Shown piece after piece: positions 16,192-23,214 of a DNA stretch of 35,711 nucleotides. Both the position numbers and the translations under genes were made by a program. Position 1 is the stretch's first letter; each line of letters opens with the position of its first letter. Below the pieces are notes generated by a model that was not told the DNA's origin, did not search any database, and saw only the letters and a list, made by a program, of their open reading frames with translations. The stretch covers positions 1 through 35,711 of the forward strand of contig JAFDZE010000012.1 of NCBI GenBank assembly GCA_018267155.1, read 5' to 3'. Source of the DNA: Bacteroidota bacterium. GTDB lineage: Bacteria > Bacteroidota > Bacteroidia > Flavobacteriales_F > PHOS-HE28.

Positions 16192-16841
16192 GGTTTGCGG
16201 GCCAGCACGCGCACGATCATCGGGTCGTCCTGCTTGTGTACCGCGAGCCCGCGCGATTCCACCAATGAGATGATCTCCAATCCCCTGTTCCGCAGCTTCT
16301 GTGCGAAACGTTCGGGGTCCATGAACCGCCGATAGTGGTCCGTGAAGAACGCATGCCCGCCCAGCGACTCTCCCTTGCCGTACAGGTCGTCGCGGATGCT
16401 GCGCGCCTCCACCATGAACTCGCCGCCCGGCACCAATGCCGCTGCGACCCAGTCCAGGGTGCGGTCCTCGGTCACCTCATCCACAGCATGCATGGTCCAG
16501 CGCGAGTAGATGTAGCGCGGGGCCGTGGTGGGCGTGTACCGCGAGAAGTCGCCTGCCACGAATTGCAGGTTCTTGTTGCCGTGTTCGGCGTTGAGTCGGC
16601 GGGTCTCTTCTTCGCATTGGTCGATGGCGACCACCGGGCCTTTGGACTGCGCACCCAGGAATACCGCATCGCGACCGTTGCCGCACCCCAGTTCGATCAC
16701 TGGACCGGCTGTTCCCATCCGCTTGGCCATTTCCATGGCGAAGGCACTGGGGTTGAACGGATGCGGATTCGCGCGGTAATACTCTTCCCAGTAAGTGATG
16801 CTCTCGGGGTCCTTCACGTGTTCGATCGGTTCGTGTTCCAT
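16188..16841 (-). CDS. Class I SAM-dependent methyltransferase
   Basis: A 217-residue methyltransferase. The opening EPIEHVKDPESITYWEEYYRA is followed by motif I VIELGCGNGRDAVFLG (48-63), AIDQCEEE (72-79) for the SAM ribose, and the later LVPGGEFMVEARS strand. The DAVFLG after motif I is like small-molecule methyltransferases often found in O-antigen loci. Its stop overlaps the next gene's start by four bases, which implies co-translation with the glycerophosphotransferase-like protein and perhaps a terminal cap or phosphate-linked methyl group (inference). The ATG at 16841 was chosen over longer in-frame starts because the upstream residues look noncoding and a promoter octamer lies at 16907-16914. 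Confidence 0.88.
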   Translation of the reverse strand: MEHEPIEHVKDPESITYWEEYYRANPHPFNPSAFAMEMAKRMGTAGPVIELGCGNGRDAVFLGAQSKGPVVAIDQCEEETRRLNAEHGNKNLQFVAGDFSRYTPTTAPRYIYSRWTMHAVDEVTEDRTLDWVAAALVPGGEFMVEARSIRDDLYGKGESLGGHAFFTDHYRRFMDPERFAQKLRNRGLEIISLVESRGLAVHKQDDPMIVRVLARKP

Positions 16842-16906
16842 GTGCTCTTGCGCCCGTGTTCCGTTCGTATGGATGATCCGCCCGCGGCCGGGACGGCCGG
16901 AGCCCG

Positions 16907-16914
16907 CGAAAGTA
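16907..16914 (-). promoter_or_regulatory. Bacteroidetes-type -7 promoter element
   Basis: Minus-strand TACTTTCG matches TAnnTTYG. It lies in the 94-bp gap after the ABC ATPase gene and 65 bp before the methyltransferase start, so it could drive the biosynthetic genes separately from the transporter. Confidence 0.45.
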
Positions 16915-16935
16915 CGGACCGGGGGCGCTCCCACC

Positions 16936-18219
16936 TCAGTTCGTGCCCCACTGCAACCGGGGCCGCACGACGCCCTGGAGGCGGCCGTACCAGGAGCCGG
17001 TCCGCTCCCCTTCATGCACCTCGAATCCGATCGTCTCTTCCACTTGGAACATCATCTTCCCGTTCCGGAAGAAATTCACCACGATGCGGTGGTTTCCCGT
17101 ATTCAGGAGTTGGGCAGGGATGGCGCACCACACGCTGCCCGCTCCCGAGGCCACCCGCCCCGTGTGCGGACCGAATTGCCGCCAGCCGCTGGTGAAGACC
17201 ATTATGTCCTCCGCGTTGTACAGCTGGATCGTCACGTTCATGTCGTCGTCCGTGATCCCGCTATTGTGGTAATGAATACGGATCTTGAACGATGTGTTCA
17301 CGTCGAGCAGTTCTTCCCCATCGGTGGTCGCGTCCGGTTCGATGCTCACGCCGGTGAGCCGGACCAGGTCGTTGCCGGGTGCGTCCTGTCCCACCACCCA
17401 ACGGCGCTCGTTGCTGTGGCTGGCGTACGTTCCCAGGTAGGCCCGCACCACATCGCTTGTGGGGCCGTCCATGCGCACACGGCCGTCGTGCAGCCAGATC
17501 ACGCGCGAGCACAACGAAGCGATGGCCGTCATGTTGTGGCTGACGAATAGGATGGTGCGGCCATGATGGGCGACATCCTTCATCTTGCCCAGGCACTTGC
17601 GTTGGAATTCGGCGTCGCCCACGGCAAGCACCTCATCGATCACCAGGATCTCGGGTTCCAGGTGGGCGGCCACGGAGAAGCCGAGCCGTACCTTCATGCC
17701 GCTGCTGTACCGCTTCACCGGGCTGTCGATGTGGTGGCGTACCCCGCTGAAGGCGATGATCTCGTCGAGCTTGCGGTCGATCTCGGCCTTGCGCATGCCG
17801 AGGATGGTGCCGTTGAGGAAGATGTTCTCGCGGCCCGTGAGTTCGGGGTTGAAGCCGGTGCCCACCTCGAGCAGGCTGCTCATACGGCCACGCATCCGGA
17901 TCTCCCCTTCGGTGGGCAGGGTGATGCGGCTGAGCAGTTTGAGCAAGGTGCTTTTTCCCGCACCGTTCCGACCGATGATGCCGAGCGTCTCGCCACGGTG
18001 TACTTCGAAACCCACATCACGCAGTGCCCAGAAATCGCGACCGGCCACCTGGCTGTCCACCTCTTTGCCGATGGGTATGCGCGGATCGGGTTTGCCACGC
18101 AGCCGTGCCAGCCAGGCGCCCAGGTCCTCGCTCAGGGTGGCACCTCCCGCTTCGCCCAGTCGGTAGCGCTTGGATACACCGGCACAGTGGATCACCACGG
18201 GCTGCTCCTGCACGCTCAT
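16936..18219 (-). CDS. wzt: Polysaccharide ABC transporter ATPase with C-terminal glycan-binding domain
   Basis: A 427-residue ATPase of the O-antigen/teichoic-acid export type. Walker A is GRNGAGKST (83-91), the signature YSSGMKVRLGF (171-181), Walker B ILVIDEVLAVGD (191-202) and the H-loop His228 in VSHN. Residues after about 270 form an extra beta-rich domain (FKIRIHYHNSGITDDDMNV, VWCAIPAQLLNTGNHRIVV) like the Wzt C-terminal domain that recognises the finished glycan chain end. It pairs with the permease gene upstream, which it overlaps by four bases (18216-18219). Export of a lipid-linked polymer across the inner membrane is the expected role. A carbohydrate-binding tail usually goes with chain-terminating modifications such as methylation, which fits the adjacent methyltransferase. 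Confidence 0.93.
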   Translation of the reverse strand: MSVQEQPVVIHCAGVSKRYRLGEAGGATLSEDLGAWLARLRGKPDPRIPIGKEVDSQVAGRDFWALRDVGFEVHRGETLGIIGRNGAGKSTLLKLLSRITLPTEGEIRMRGRMSSLLEVGTGFNPELTGRENIFLNGTILGMRKAEIDRKLDEIIAFSGVRHHIDSPVKRYSSGMKVRLGFSVAAHLEPEILVIDEVLAVGDAEFQRKCLGKMKDVAHHGRTILFVSHNMTAIASLCSRVIWLHDGRVRMDGPTSDVVRAYLGTYASHSNERRWVVGQDAPGNDLVRLTGVSIEPDATTDGEELLDVNTSFKIRIHYHNSGITDDDMNVTIQLYNAEDIMVFTSGWRQFGPHTGRVASGAGSVWCAIPAQLLNTGNHRIVVNFFRNGKMMFQVEETIGFEVHEGERTGSWYGRLQGVVRPRLQWGTN

Positions 18220-19082
18220 ACCACGTCGGCGAATGATCGTTCAACCCGCTGGAACAGGGCGAGCCCGACCAGGACAAGTCCCACCGCGAAGGCCGCGGAA
18301 TACCCCAGGCCGCCCCAGTCCACCACACCTCCGAAGAGCAGGGTGCGGAAGGCGACGATCACCCCGGTCATCGGGTTCAACTGGAGAACGGCCAGCATGG
18401 TGGCGTTCTTGGCCACGATCTCCATGGGGAAGATCACCGGGCTGGCGAACATGAGCAACTGGACGCCAAAAGCGACCAGAAAACCGAGATCACGGTATTT
18501 GGTGGTCATTGCCGAGATCAGGATGCCGGCTCCCAGGCCCAGCAAGGACATCACAAGGATGACGACGGGGAGCAGGACCAGCAGGGGCGATGGCGACCAC
18601 TGGAAGCCCATGAACAGGGCGTAGATGGCGATGATCAGGAAGAGGAGCCCGAGTTGGACCAGGAAGGAGAAGAGCGTGGACAGCGTGGTGCTCACCGGCA
18701 TGATGAGCCGGGGGAAGTACACCTTGGTGAGCACCGCTGAGTTGGTCACGAAGGTGCGCGAGGTCTTGTTCACCACCCCACTGAAGCAGGTCCAGGGTAC
18801 GATGCCGCTGAGATAGAACAGCATGGCGGGTATGCCCGCCGGGGCCAATCGTGCCACCAGACCGAACATCACGGTGTAGGTGATGGTGGTGAGCAACGGC
18901 TGGGCCACCAACCAGGCCGGTCCCAGGATGGTCTGTTTGTACTGCGCCGTGAGGTCGCGCCGCACCAGCAGCATGAGCAGGTCGCGGTAGTGCCAGAATT
19001 CCTTCAGGTCGGGTCGCCACCAGGCCTGCTGCGGCTTGATCGTGACATCCCACGCACTGGTTCCAGGTCCGTTCATGTCCAT
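18216..19082 (-). CDS. wzm: Polysaccharide ABC transporter permease (ABC-2 type)
   Basis: A 288-residue inner-membrane protein. A cytoplasmic N-terminus with KEFWHYRDLLMLLVRRDLTAQYKQT (27-51 region) precedes about six membrane helices, including TILGPAWLVAQPLLTTITYTVMFGLV and GAGILISAMTTKYRDLGFLVAF. The motif RDLTAQYKQTILGPAW is characteristic of Wzm/TagG permeases and contacts the ATPase. It forms a pair with the Wzt-like protein. The start at 19082 lies 29 bp after the wzc-like gene; an ATG at 19076 two codons in is an alternative. The glycan substrate is undefined. Confidence 0.93.
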   Translation of the reverse strand: MDMNGPGTSAWDVTIKPQQAWWRPDLKEFWHYRDLLMLLVRRDLTAQYKQTILGPAWLVAQPLLTTITYTVMFGLVARLAPAGIPAMLFYLSGIVPWTCFSGVVNKTSRTFVTNSAVLTKVYFPRLIMPVSTTLSTLFSFLVQLGLLFLIIAIYALFMGFQWSPSPLLVLLPVVILVMSLLGLGAGILISAMTTKYRDLGFLVAFGVQLLMFASPVIFPMEIVAKNATMLAVLQLNPMTGVIVAFRTLLFGGVVDWGGLGYSAAFAVGLVLVGLALFQRVERSFADVV

Positions 19083-19111
19083 GGCCGGCCCCGTGGCCGC
19101 TCCGTTCCGTC

Positions 19112-21550
19112 TCAGGTGTTCTGGTTCTTCGCCTTGCCACCGCCCTCCGCGTCGCCCTTCTTCTTGCGGCGGCCTTGTCCGTAGCCGTAGCCGTACCCGT
19201 ACCCGCTACCGTACCCGTATGCGTAGCGGTAGCCGTATCCGTAGTTGGTGTTGTAGTAATAGCGGCTCTTCTTCATCCGGACACCGTTCAGGATGAAGCC
19301 GAAGTTCTTGGTGGTGCTGGCGTGGGCCGTTTCCACCGCGTTGCGGATGTGGTCCTTGTTGGCGAATCGGGTGTTGATCACGAACAAGGTGGCGTCCACA
19401 TGGCGCATCATCAGCAGCGCATCGGTGATCAGCCCCACCGGCGGGGTGTCCACGATCACGTAATCGAATCGTGTACGGCCCCATTCAAAGAGCTCGGCCA
19501 AGTGCTTGCTGAGGACCAGTTCCGAGGCGTTCGGCGGGGTGGGGCCGCTCAGGATCACGTTGAAGTTCTCGATCTGTGTGGGCTGCACGCACTCGCCCAC
19601 GGGGATCTTGCCCACCAGGATGTTCGTAAGGCCTTGCTGGGCGGTCATGCCCATGTTCGCCCCCACCTTGGGCTTGTGCAGGTCCAACTCCAGCAGCAGC
19701 ACTTTTTTGCCCGCTTTGGCCAGGATCGCGCTCAAGTTCACGCTGCAGAAGGTCTTGCCCTCGTTTGGACGGTAGCTCGTCACCATCACCACCTTGCCCT
19801 GCGAGCTGGCCGGCAGGTACTCCAGGTTGGTCCGCACCGTGCGGAAGCTCTCGGTGATCGCGCTCTTCGGGTCGCTGTCCACCACCACGTAGTTCTCCTC
19901 GGCCTTCTCGCTGGCGATGATCTCCCCGAATACCGGCAGACTGGTGGCCGCGCGCAATTGGTCGGCGTTCTCCACCCGGTCGTAGAACAGTACCCGGATG
20001 AAGACCACCACCATGCTCAGCAAAAGCCCGCCCACCAGGAAAGTGTACAGGATCTTCATCCGGTCCGGCCGAACCACGCCCAGCGATCGCGCGCGCTCGA
20101 TCACCTTGGTGGTGGGAATGATGCCCGCCTTGGCGATCATGGTGTTGGCCCGTTTTTCCAGCAGGAACTCGTAGAGCTTTTCGTTCACGTTCAACTTGCG
20201 CCGGATGTTGAGCAGGCCCCGTTGGGTGGAGGGCACTCCTTTGATCAAACGGGTGTAATCATCGATCTGGCCCTGCACCTCATCGATCTTTTCGTTCAGG
20301 GCTTTGCGTGTATTGGTCAGGTACACCATCAGGTTGGCCCGGTTGAGGGCCAGCGTGGTATCTCCCCGGCTGATCGAGGGGTTGCCCATTGTGGCATCGA
20401 AGAGCTTGTTGTTCTTCGCCATCTGCATGTTGTACAGCTCGCTCAGGGTCTGCTTCAGGAAGATGTCGTCCTCCAGGATGTACAGGCTCGGTGGCAGCAA
20501 CTTCTCTTCGCCAAGGTCCAGCACGTACTTCTCCAGCGAGTTCACGCTCTCGATCATCATCTCGTACTGCCGTTTCTTGGCGTCGTAACTCACGAGCTGA
20601 TCGAAATACTGGTCCTCCTGTTTGTTCAGATCCAGGATGTTCTTGCTGTTCACGAACTGTTCCAGATCGTCCTCGTACATCGAGATGATGGAACTCACCT
20701 CGTCGATCTGCTTGTCGATGTAGCTGAGCGTGCGTTCGTTGATGTCGAACTCGCTCTGCAACGTGTAGTTGATGTACTCCCGGCTCAACGTGTCCAGCAA
20801 CATCCGGGCACGCGCGGGGATCTCGTCCTCCACACGCACTTCCAGGATGGAGGTGTACTCCAGGTTCTCCACCTGCATGCCGTAACTGTACTTGCCAACC
20901 AACCAGCCCCGGCTGTGTACCACGAACTGGTAATCGCCGCTGGTGTAGCGTTCCAGATTCGATGCCGTTACCTCCTGCACCTTGTCCACGCGCAATGTGA
21001 AGTCATCGTCCGCCAGGTCGGCCACATCGGTGTTGAACGGGAAGGTCTTTTTGATGATGCCGCCGCCCCGGTCGTAGCTCAACTCGAAATGTTCCGGGTC
21101 GACGATGTGCAGGTCGAAGGGCTTTTCGAAAAGCTTGGGGTTCAACAACTGCATCTTCACCGTGAAGGGCAGCGTGCCGTATTCCTCTTTGCGCTTGAAG
21201 CGACCGATGATGTAGTATGATACGTCGAAGTCCAGCTTGTCCAGCGTGCGGTTGAGCATGTCGTAGCTCGTTAGCACCCGCTTCTGGTTCACGATGTCAC
21301 CGTAGGCCGCGATGTACCCGATGTTCTGGTACACCTGGGTCTGGTAGTTGTACGTTTCGCGGTCCTTCAGCAGGATCTGCGTGCTGGCGCCGTACACCTC
21401 GGGTATCTTGTAGCTGTACAGGTAGGAGAGGACGGCCGAGAGGATGAGGGCGACAACAACGAAGTACCAGTTCTTCGAGAAGATCCGAAGGAAGGAGCGC
21501 AGGTCGTTTACGTCGATGATGCCCGCCTTGGGGCCTGCCGCTGCTGCCAT
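19112..21550 (-). CDS. Wzc-like polysaccharide co-polymerase and BY-type tyrosine kinase
   Basis: An 812-residue inner-membrane protein. Residues 28-46 and 502-521 are membrane helices that flank a long periplasmic Wzz/GumC-type region containing coiled-coil stretches (about 270-340, 370-470). The cytoplasmic part is a bacterial tyrosine kinase: Walker A SYRPNEGKTF (592-601), Walker A-prime LLLELDLHKP (618-627) and Walker B DYVIVDTPPVG (696-706). The tail at 764-790 has 13 tyrosines in 27 residues, mostly alternating with glycine, then a Lys/Arg patch; this is the expected autophosphorylation cluster. Such proteins control polymer length and secretion. The ATG at 21550 was chosen; the frame is open to 21829 but a promoter octamer lies at 21608-21615. 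It leads the long minus-strand unit. Confidence 0.93.
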   Translation of the reverse strand: MAAAAGPKAGIIDVNDLRSFLRIFSKNWYFVVVALILSAVLSYLYSYKIPEVYGASTQILLKDRETYNYQTQVYQNIGYIAAYGDIVNQKRVLTSYDMLNRTLDKLDFDVSYYIIGRFKRKEEYGTLPFTVKMQLLNPKLFEKPFDLHIVDPEHFELSYDRGGGIIKKTFPFNTDVADLADDDFTLRVDKVQEVTASNLERYTSGDYQFVVHSRGWLVGKYSYGMQVENLEYTSILEVRVEDEIPARARMLLDTLSREYINYTLQSEFDINERTLSYIDKQIDEVSSIISMYEDDLEQFVNSKNILDLNKQEDQYFDQLVSYDAKKRQYEMMIESVNSLEKYVLDLGEEKLLPPSLYILEDDIFLKQTLSELYNMQMAKNNKLFDATMGNPSISRGDTTLALNRANLMVYLTNTRKALNEKIDEVQGQIDDYTRLIKGVPSTQRGLLNIRRKLNVNEKLYEFLLEKRANTMIAKAGIIPTTKVIERARSLGVVRPDRMKILYTFLVGGLLLSMVVVFIRVLFYDRVENADQLRAATSLPVFGEIIASEKAEENYVVVDSDPKSAITESFRTVRTNLEYLPASSQGKVVMVTSYRPNEGKTFCSVNLSAILAKAGKKVLLLELDLHKPKVGANMGMTAQQGLTNILVGKIPVGECVQPTQIENFNVILSGPTPPNASELVLSKHLAELFEWGRTRFDYVIVDTPPVGLITDALLMMRHVDATLFVINTRFANKDHIRNAVETAHASTTKNFGFILNGVRMKKSRYYYNTNYGYGYRYAYGYGSGYGYGYGYGQGRRKKKGDAEGGGKAKNQNT
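19181..19246 (-). repeat. Hexanucleotide-like tandem repeat coding for the Tyr-Gly tail
   Basis: Eleven six-base units of the GTANCC type run in phase with the wzc-like gene and encode alternating Tyr and Gly (with Arg, Ala and Ser variants). The variation among units argues against very recent slippage, although length change by slipped pairing is possible. Confidence 0.7.
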
Positions 21551-21607
21551 GGTCTCCGTGCGGGTGATGGCCGGACCGGCCCTCGGACCCCTGTTTTGAA
21601 AGGGCTG

Positions 21608-21615
21608 CGAATATA
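21608..21615 (-). promoter_or_regulatory. -7 promoter element of the wzc-like gene
   Basis: Minus-strand TATATTCG matches TAnnTTYG and leaves 57 bp to the wzc-like start at 21550. No clear -33 TTG was found upstream of it. Confidence 0.5.
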
Positions 21616-21662
21616 GGCCGCGCATTCGGGCTCCTGGCCGGCGCCACTTCGGCGAGAGCTTC

Positions 21663-21716
21663 CCATACGTGCTGGGCTGCGCGGGTTCGTGGGGAGCCGA
21701 ACAGGCTCCCGTATGG
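21663..21716. repeat. Nested inverted repeat in the divergent promoter region
   Basis: GGGAGCC (21692-21698) pairs perfectly with GGCTCCC (21704-21710) around a GAACA loop. Outside it, CCATACG (21663-21669) pairs with CGTATGG (21710-21716); the shared base at 21710 means one arm loses a pair. It sits between the two promoters, so it could be an operator or, if transcribed, an RNA structure. Confidence 0.5.
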
Positions 21717-21844
21717 AGGATCGCGGTACGCATCCGGACCTGCTGTGCTGATGGATCGCGTCGGGATCGCCTCCTTTTCGCTGAGCGAATGGATCGTTGA
21801 AAACAATGGTTCGTGCCCCGTAGAAGCACATCCGACGATCTTTC

Positions 21845-21852
21845 TACATTTG
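21845..21852 (+). promoter_or_regulatory. -7 promoter element of the exosortase cassette
   Basis: TACATTTG is an exact TAnnTTTG match, 25 bp before the PID-CTERM start at 21878. The -33 region is not recognisable. Confidence 0.55.
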
Positions 21853-21877
21853 GCCCCGTTCTGAGCGCTCCGAAAGC

Positions 21878-22102
21878 ATGAAGTCAGTCCTACGCTTGGT
21901 GGTACTCGCAGGCTCGCTGGCCCTCCCCTTGATCGGTGGGCTTTGGGCACAGGGTGGCCCGCCCGTGGGTGGCCCTCCTCCCTGCTGGCCCCCTCCCTGC
22001 ATCCCCGTTGACGGGGGGATCTCTCTGCTCATTGGAGCTGGTGTGCTCCTCGGCGCCAAGCGCGCCCTTGATCTGCGCCAGGCGTCCAAGCGCACGGCCT
22101 GA
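21878..22102 (+). CDS. PID-CTERM-type short exosortase substrate
   Basis: A 74-residue secreted protein. Residues 1-24 are a signal peptide (basic start, hydrophobic core, ending near LWA). Then comes a short Gly/Pro/Cys stretch with the paired PPPCWPPPC motif, followed by PVDGG, a hydrophobic helix (ISLLIGAGVLLGA) and a basic tail (KRALDLRQASKR). That tripartite C-terminus is the plan of an exosortase sorting signal, and PVDGG closely resembles the PID-CTERM motif of Bacteroidota. After both cleavages only about 20 residues would be left, so this is an almost minimal substrate. Its stop overlaps the exosortase start by one base (TGATG), which ties the two together. The function of the mature peptide is unknown; the two cysteines may form crosslinks or receive a modification. 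Confidence 0.8.
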   Translation: MKSVLRLVVLAGSLALPLIGGLWAQGGPPVGGPPPCWPPPCIPVDGGISLLIGAGVLLGAKRALDLRQASKRTA

Positions 22103-22668
22103 TGGCCGCTGGTGCCCAGTCTTCCGCCCGGTTCTTCCGGATCCCGGTCGGCTCCGATCCGCTTCTCCGCTTCCTCCTCATCGCTGCGGCCCTCTTTGTG
22201 GGGTGGCAATTGCTGTACGCCTTGGTCATCCACCCGTGGGGCGTGCCCGATCGCTGGCTCATCGGGCAACTCACCGATCATGCGGGCGGTTTGTTGCGTG
22301 TACTGGGCTATGAACTCTTGCCTGAACCGGCCGGGGACACGAATCGCTATATCGGCGTGCAGGGTGGCAGCTTCCTCTGGATCGGCGACCGCTGCGACGG
22401 ACTGTCCGTCATGGTGGTTTTCGCCCTGTTCATCCTGGCCTTTCCCGGGCCATGGAAGCATAAGTCCTGGTTCATCCTTCTGGGCACGGCCGTCATCCAC
22501 GCCATCAACGTGCTGCGCGTGGTCGCCCTTTGTATCGTGGTCACGATCGATTACGAACTGCTCAACTTCCAGCACGATTACACCTTCCAAGTGGTGGTGT
22601 ACGGTGTGGTGCTGTTGCTCTGGTACTTATGGGTGAAGCGCATCGCGCCGATCCCCGGATCCACCTGA
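22102..22668 (+). CDS. xrtX: Exosortase (XrtX-like)
   Basis: A 188-residue polytopic inner-membrane transpeptidase-like enzyme. The three active-site residues of the exosortase/archaeosortase family are visible: Cys98 in GDRCDGL, Arg139 in HAINVLRVVAL, and His158 in NFQHDYTFQ. Several membrane helices (about 22-44, 99-115, 122-150, 162-178) surround them. Exosortases cut a short C-terminal signal from secreted proteins, probably handing the protein to another acceptor. The neighbours, a PID-CTERM-like substrate before it and a small membrane protein after it, match the XrtX subtype, which is why that symbol is used; the subtype call is from context and memory of the family, not a profile search. 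Confidence 0.85.
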   Translation: MAAGAQSSARFFRIPVGSDPLLRFLLIAAALFVGWQLLYALVIHPWGVPDRWLIGQLTDHAGGLLRVLGYELLPEPAGDTNRYIGVQGGSFLWIGDRCDGLSVMVVFALFILAFPGPWKHKSWFILLGTAVIHAINVLRVVALCIVVTIDYELLNFQHDYTFQVVVYGVVLLLWYLWVKRIAPIPGST

Positions 22669-22671
22669 GTC

Positions 22672-23136
22672 ATGGGGCGGCCGTTGCGCGCTGTGCTCAT
22701 CCTGGCCATCGGCATCGCCCTGGGCGCAGTGCACGACCTGCTCTTCATCAACCTCAACTACCAGATCGATCACGTGCGGCGCAGCACGCCATGGTCGTTC
22801 GCGCATTCGGAATTCCAGAGACTGGTCCGCGGTTGGGACCTGGTCATGCTCACACGTACCAAATGGGTCCTGGCCGCGCTCTTCGTCCTGGCGATGTGGT
22901 GCCTGTGCCTCCTGCTGTTGCGCAACGCGGGGGTGTTCCGCCGTCTTGCCCGCCCGGTCACCATGGGTTTTGCCGCCATCGCGCTGCTCGCCCTCCTGCT
23001 CCACCTTGCTGCTCGCTGGCTGCCCGTTGAGGAAGCATCGGTGAACCTGCTCCACGCCATTCAATACCCCGTGCTGCTGCTGATCCTGCAGGCTGCGCTC
23101 CAGGTCTTTCCGGACCTCGGCAAGAAAAGCGGTTGA
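22672..23136 (+). CDS. XrtX-associated membrane protein
   Basis: A 154-residue protein with about four hydrophobic helices (5-22, 64-83, 95-115, 130-146) and a hydrophilic loop rich in Arg (NYQIDHVRRSTPWSFAHSEFQRLVRGWD, roughly 30-57). No catalytic motif was recognised. It starts three bases after the exosortase stop. Small membrane proteins in this position are known beside XrtX-type exosortases, so it probably works in the same step, for example as a chaperone for the enzyme or its acceptor; this is inference from place and topology. Confidence 0.75.
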   Translation: MGRPLRAVLILAIGIALGAVHDLLFINLNYQIDHVRRSTPWSFAHSEFQRLVRGWDLVMLTRTKWVLAALFVLAMWCLCLLLLRNAGVFRRLARPVTMGFAAIALLALLLHLAARWLPVEEASVNLLHAIQYPVLLLILQAALQVFPDLGKKSG

Positions 23137-23182
23137 GACAAGGCGACGCGTTCCCGCTACGGTTCCCGTTGCGAAGCAGAAC

Positions 23183-23190
23183 TACCTTCG
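23183..23190 (+). promoter_or_regulatory. Bacteroidetes-type -7 promoter element
   Basis: TACCTTCG matches TAnnTTYG, 24 bp before the GT2 start at 23215 and in the 78-bp gap after the exosortase cassette. Confidence 0.45.
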
Positions 23191-23214
23191 CGATCCTTCA
23201 TCCGGACCGTTGCC

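Larger units (their letters stand above)
21551..21877. promoter_or_regulatory. Divergent intergenic region between the wzc-like and PID-CTERM genes
   Basis: This 327-bp gap separates the two main transcription units and holds no convincing gene. It contains a minus-strand -7 octamer (21608-21615), a plus-strand one (21845-21852) and, between them, a nested inverted repeat (21663-21716). Coordinate control of glycan export and the exosortase cassette from this region is inferred. Confidence 0.6.

Noticed and set aside
19175-21220. Plus-strand open frame of 681 codons
   Set aside because: Antisense to the wzc-like kinase gene; a His/Gln/Val-rich shadow without motifs.
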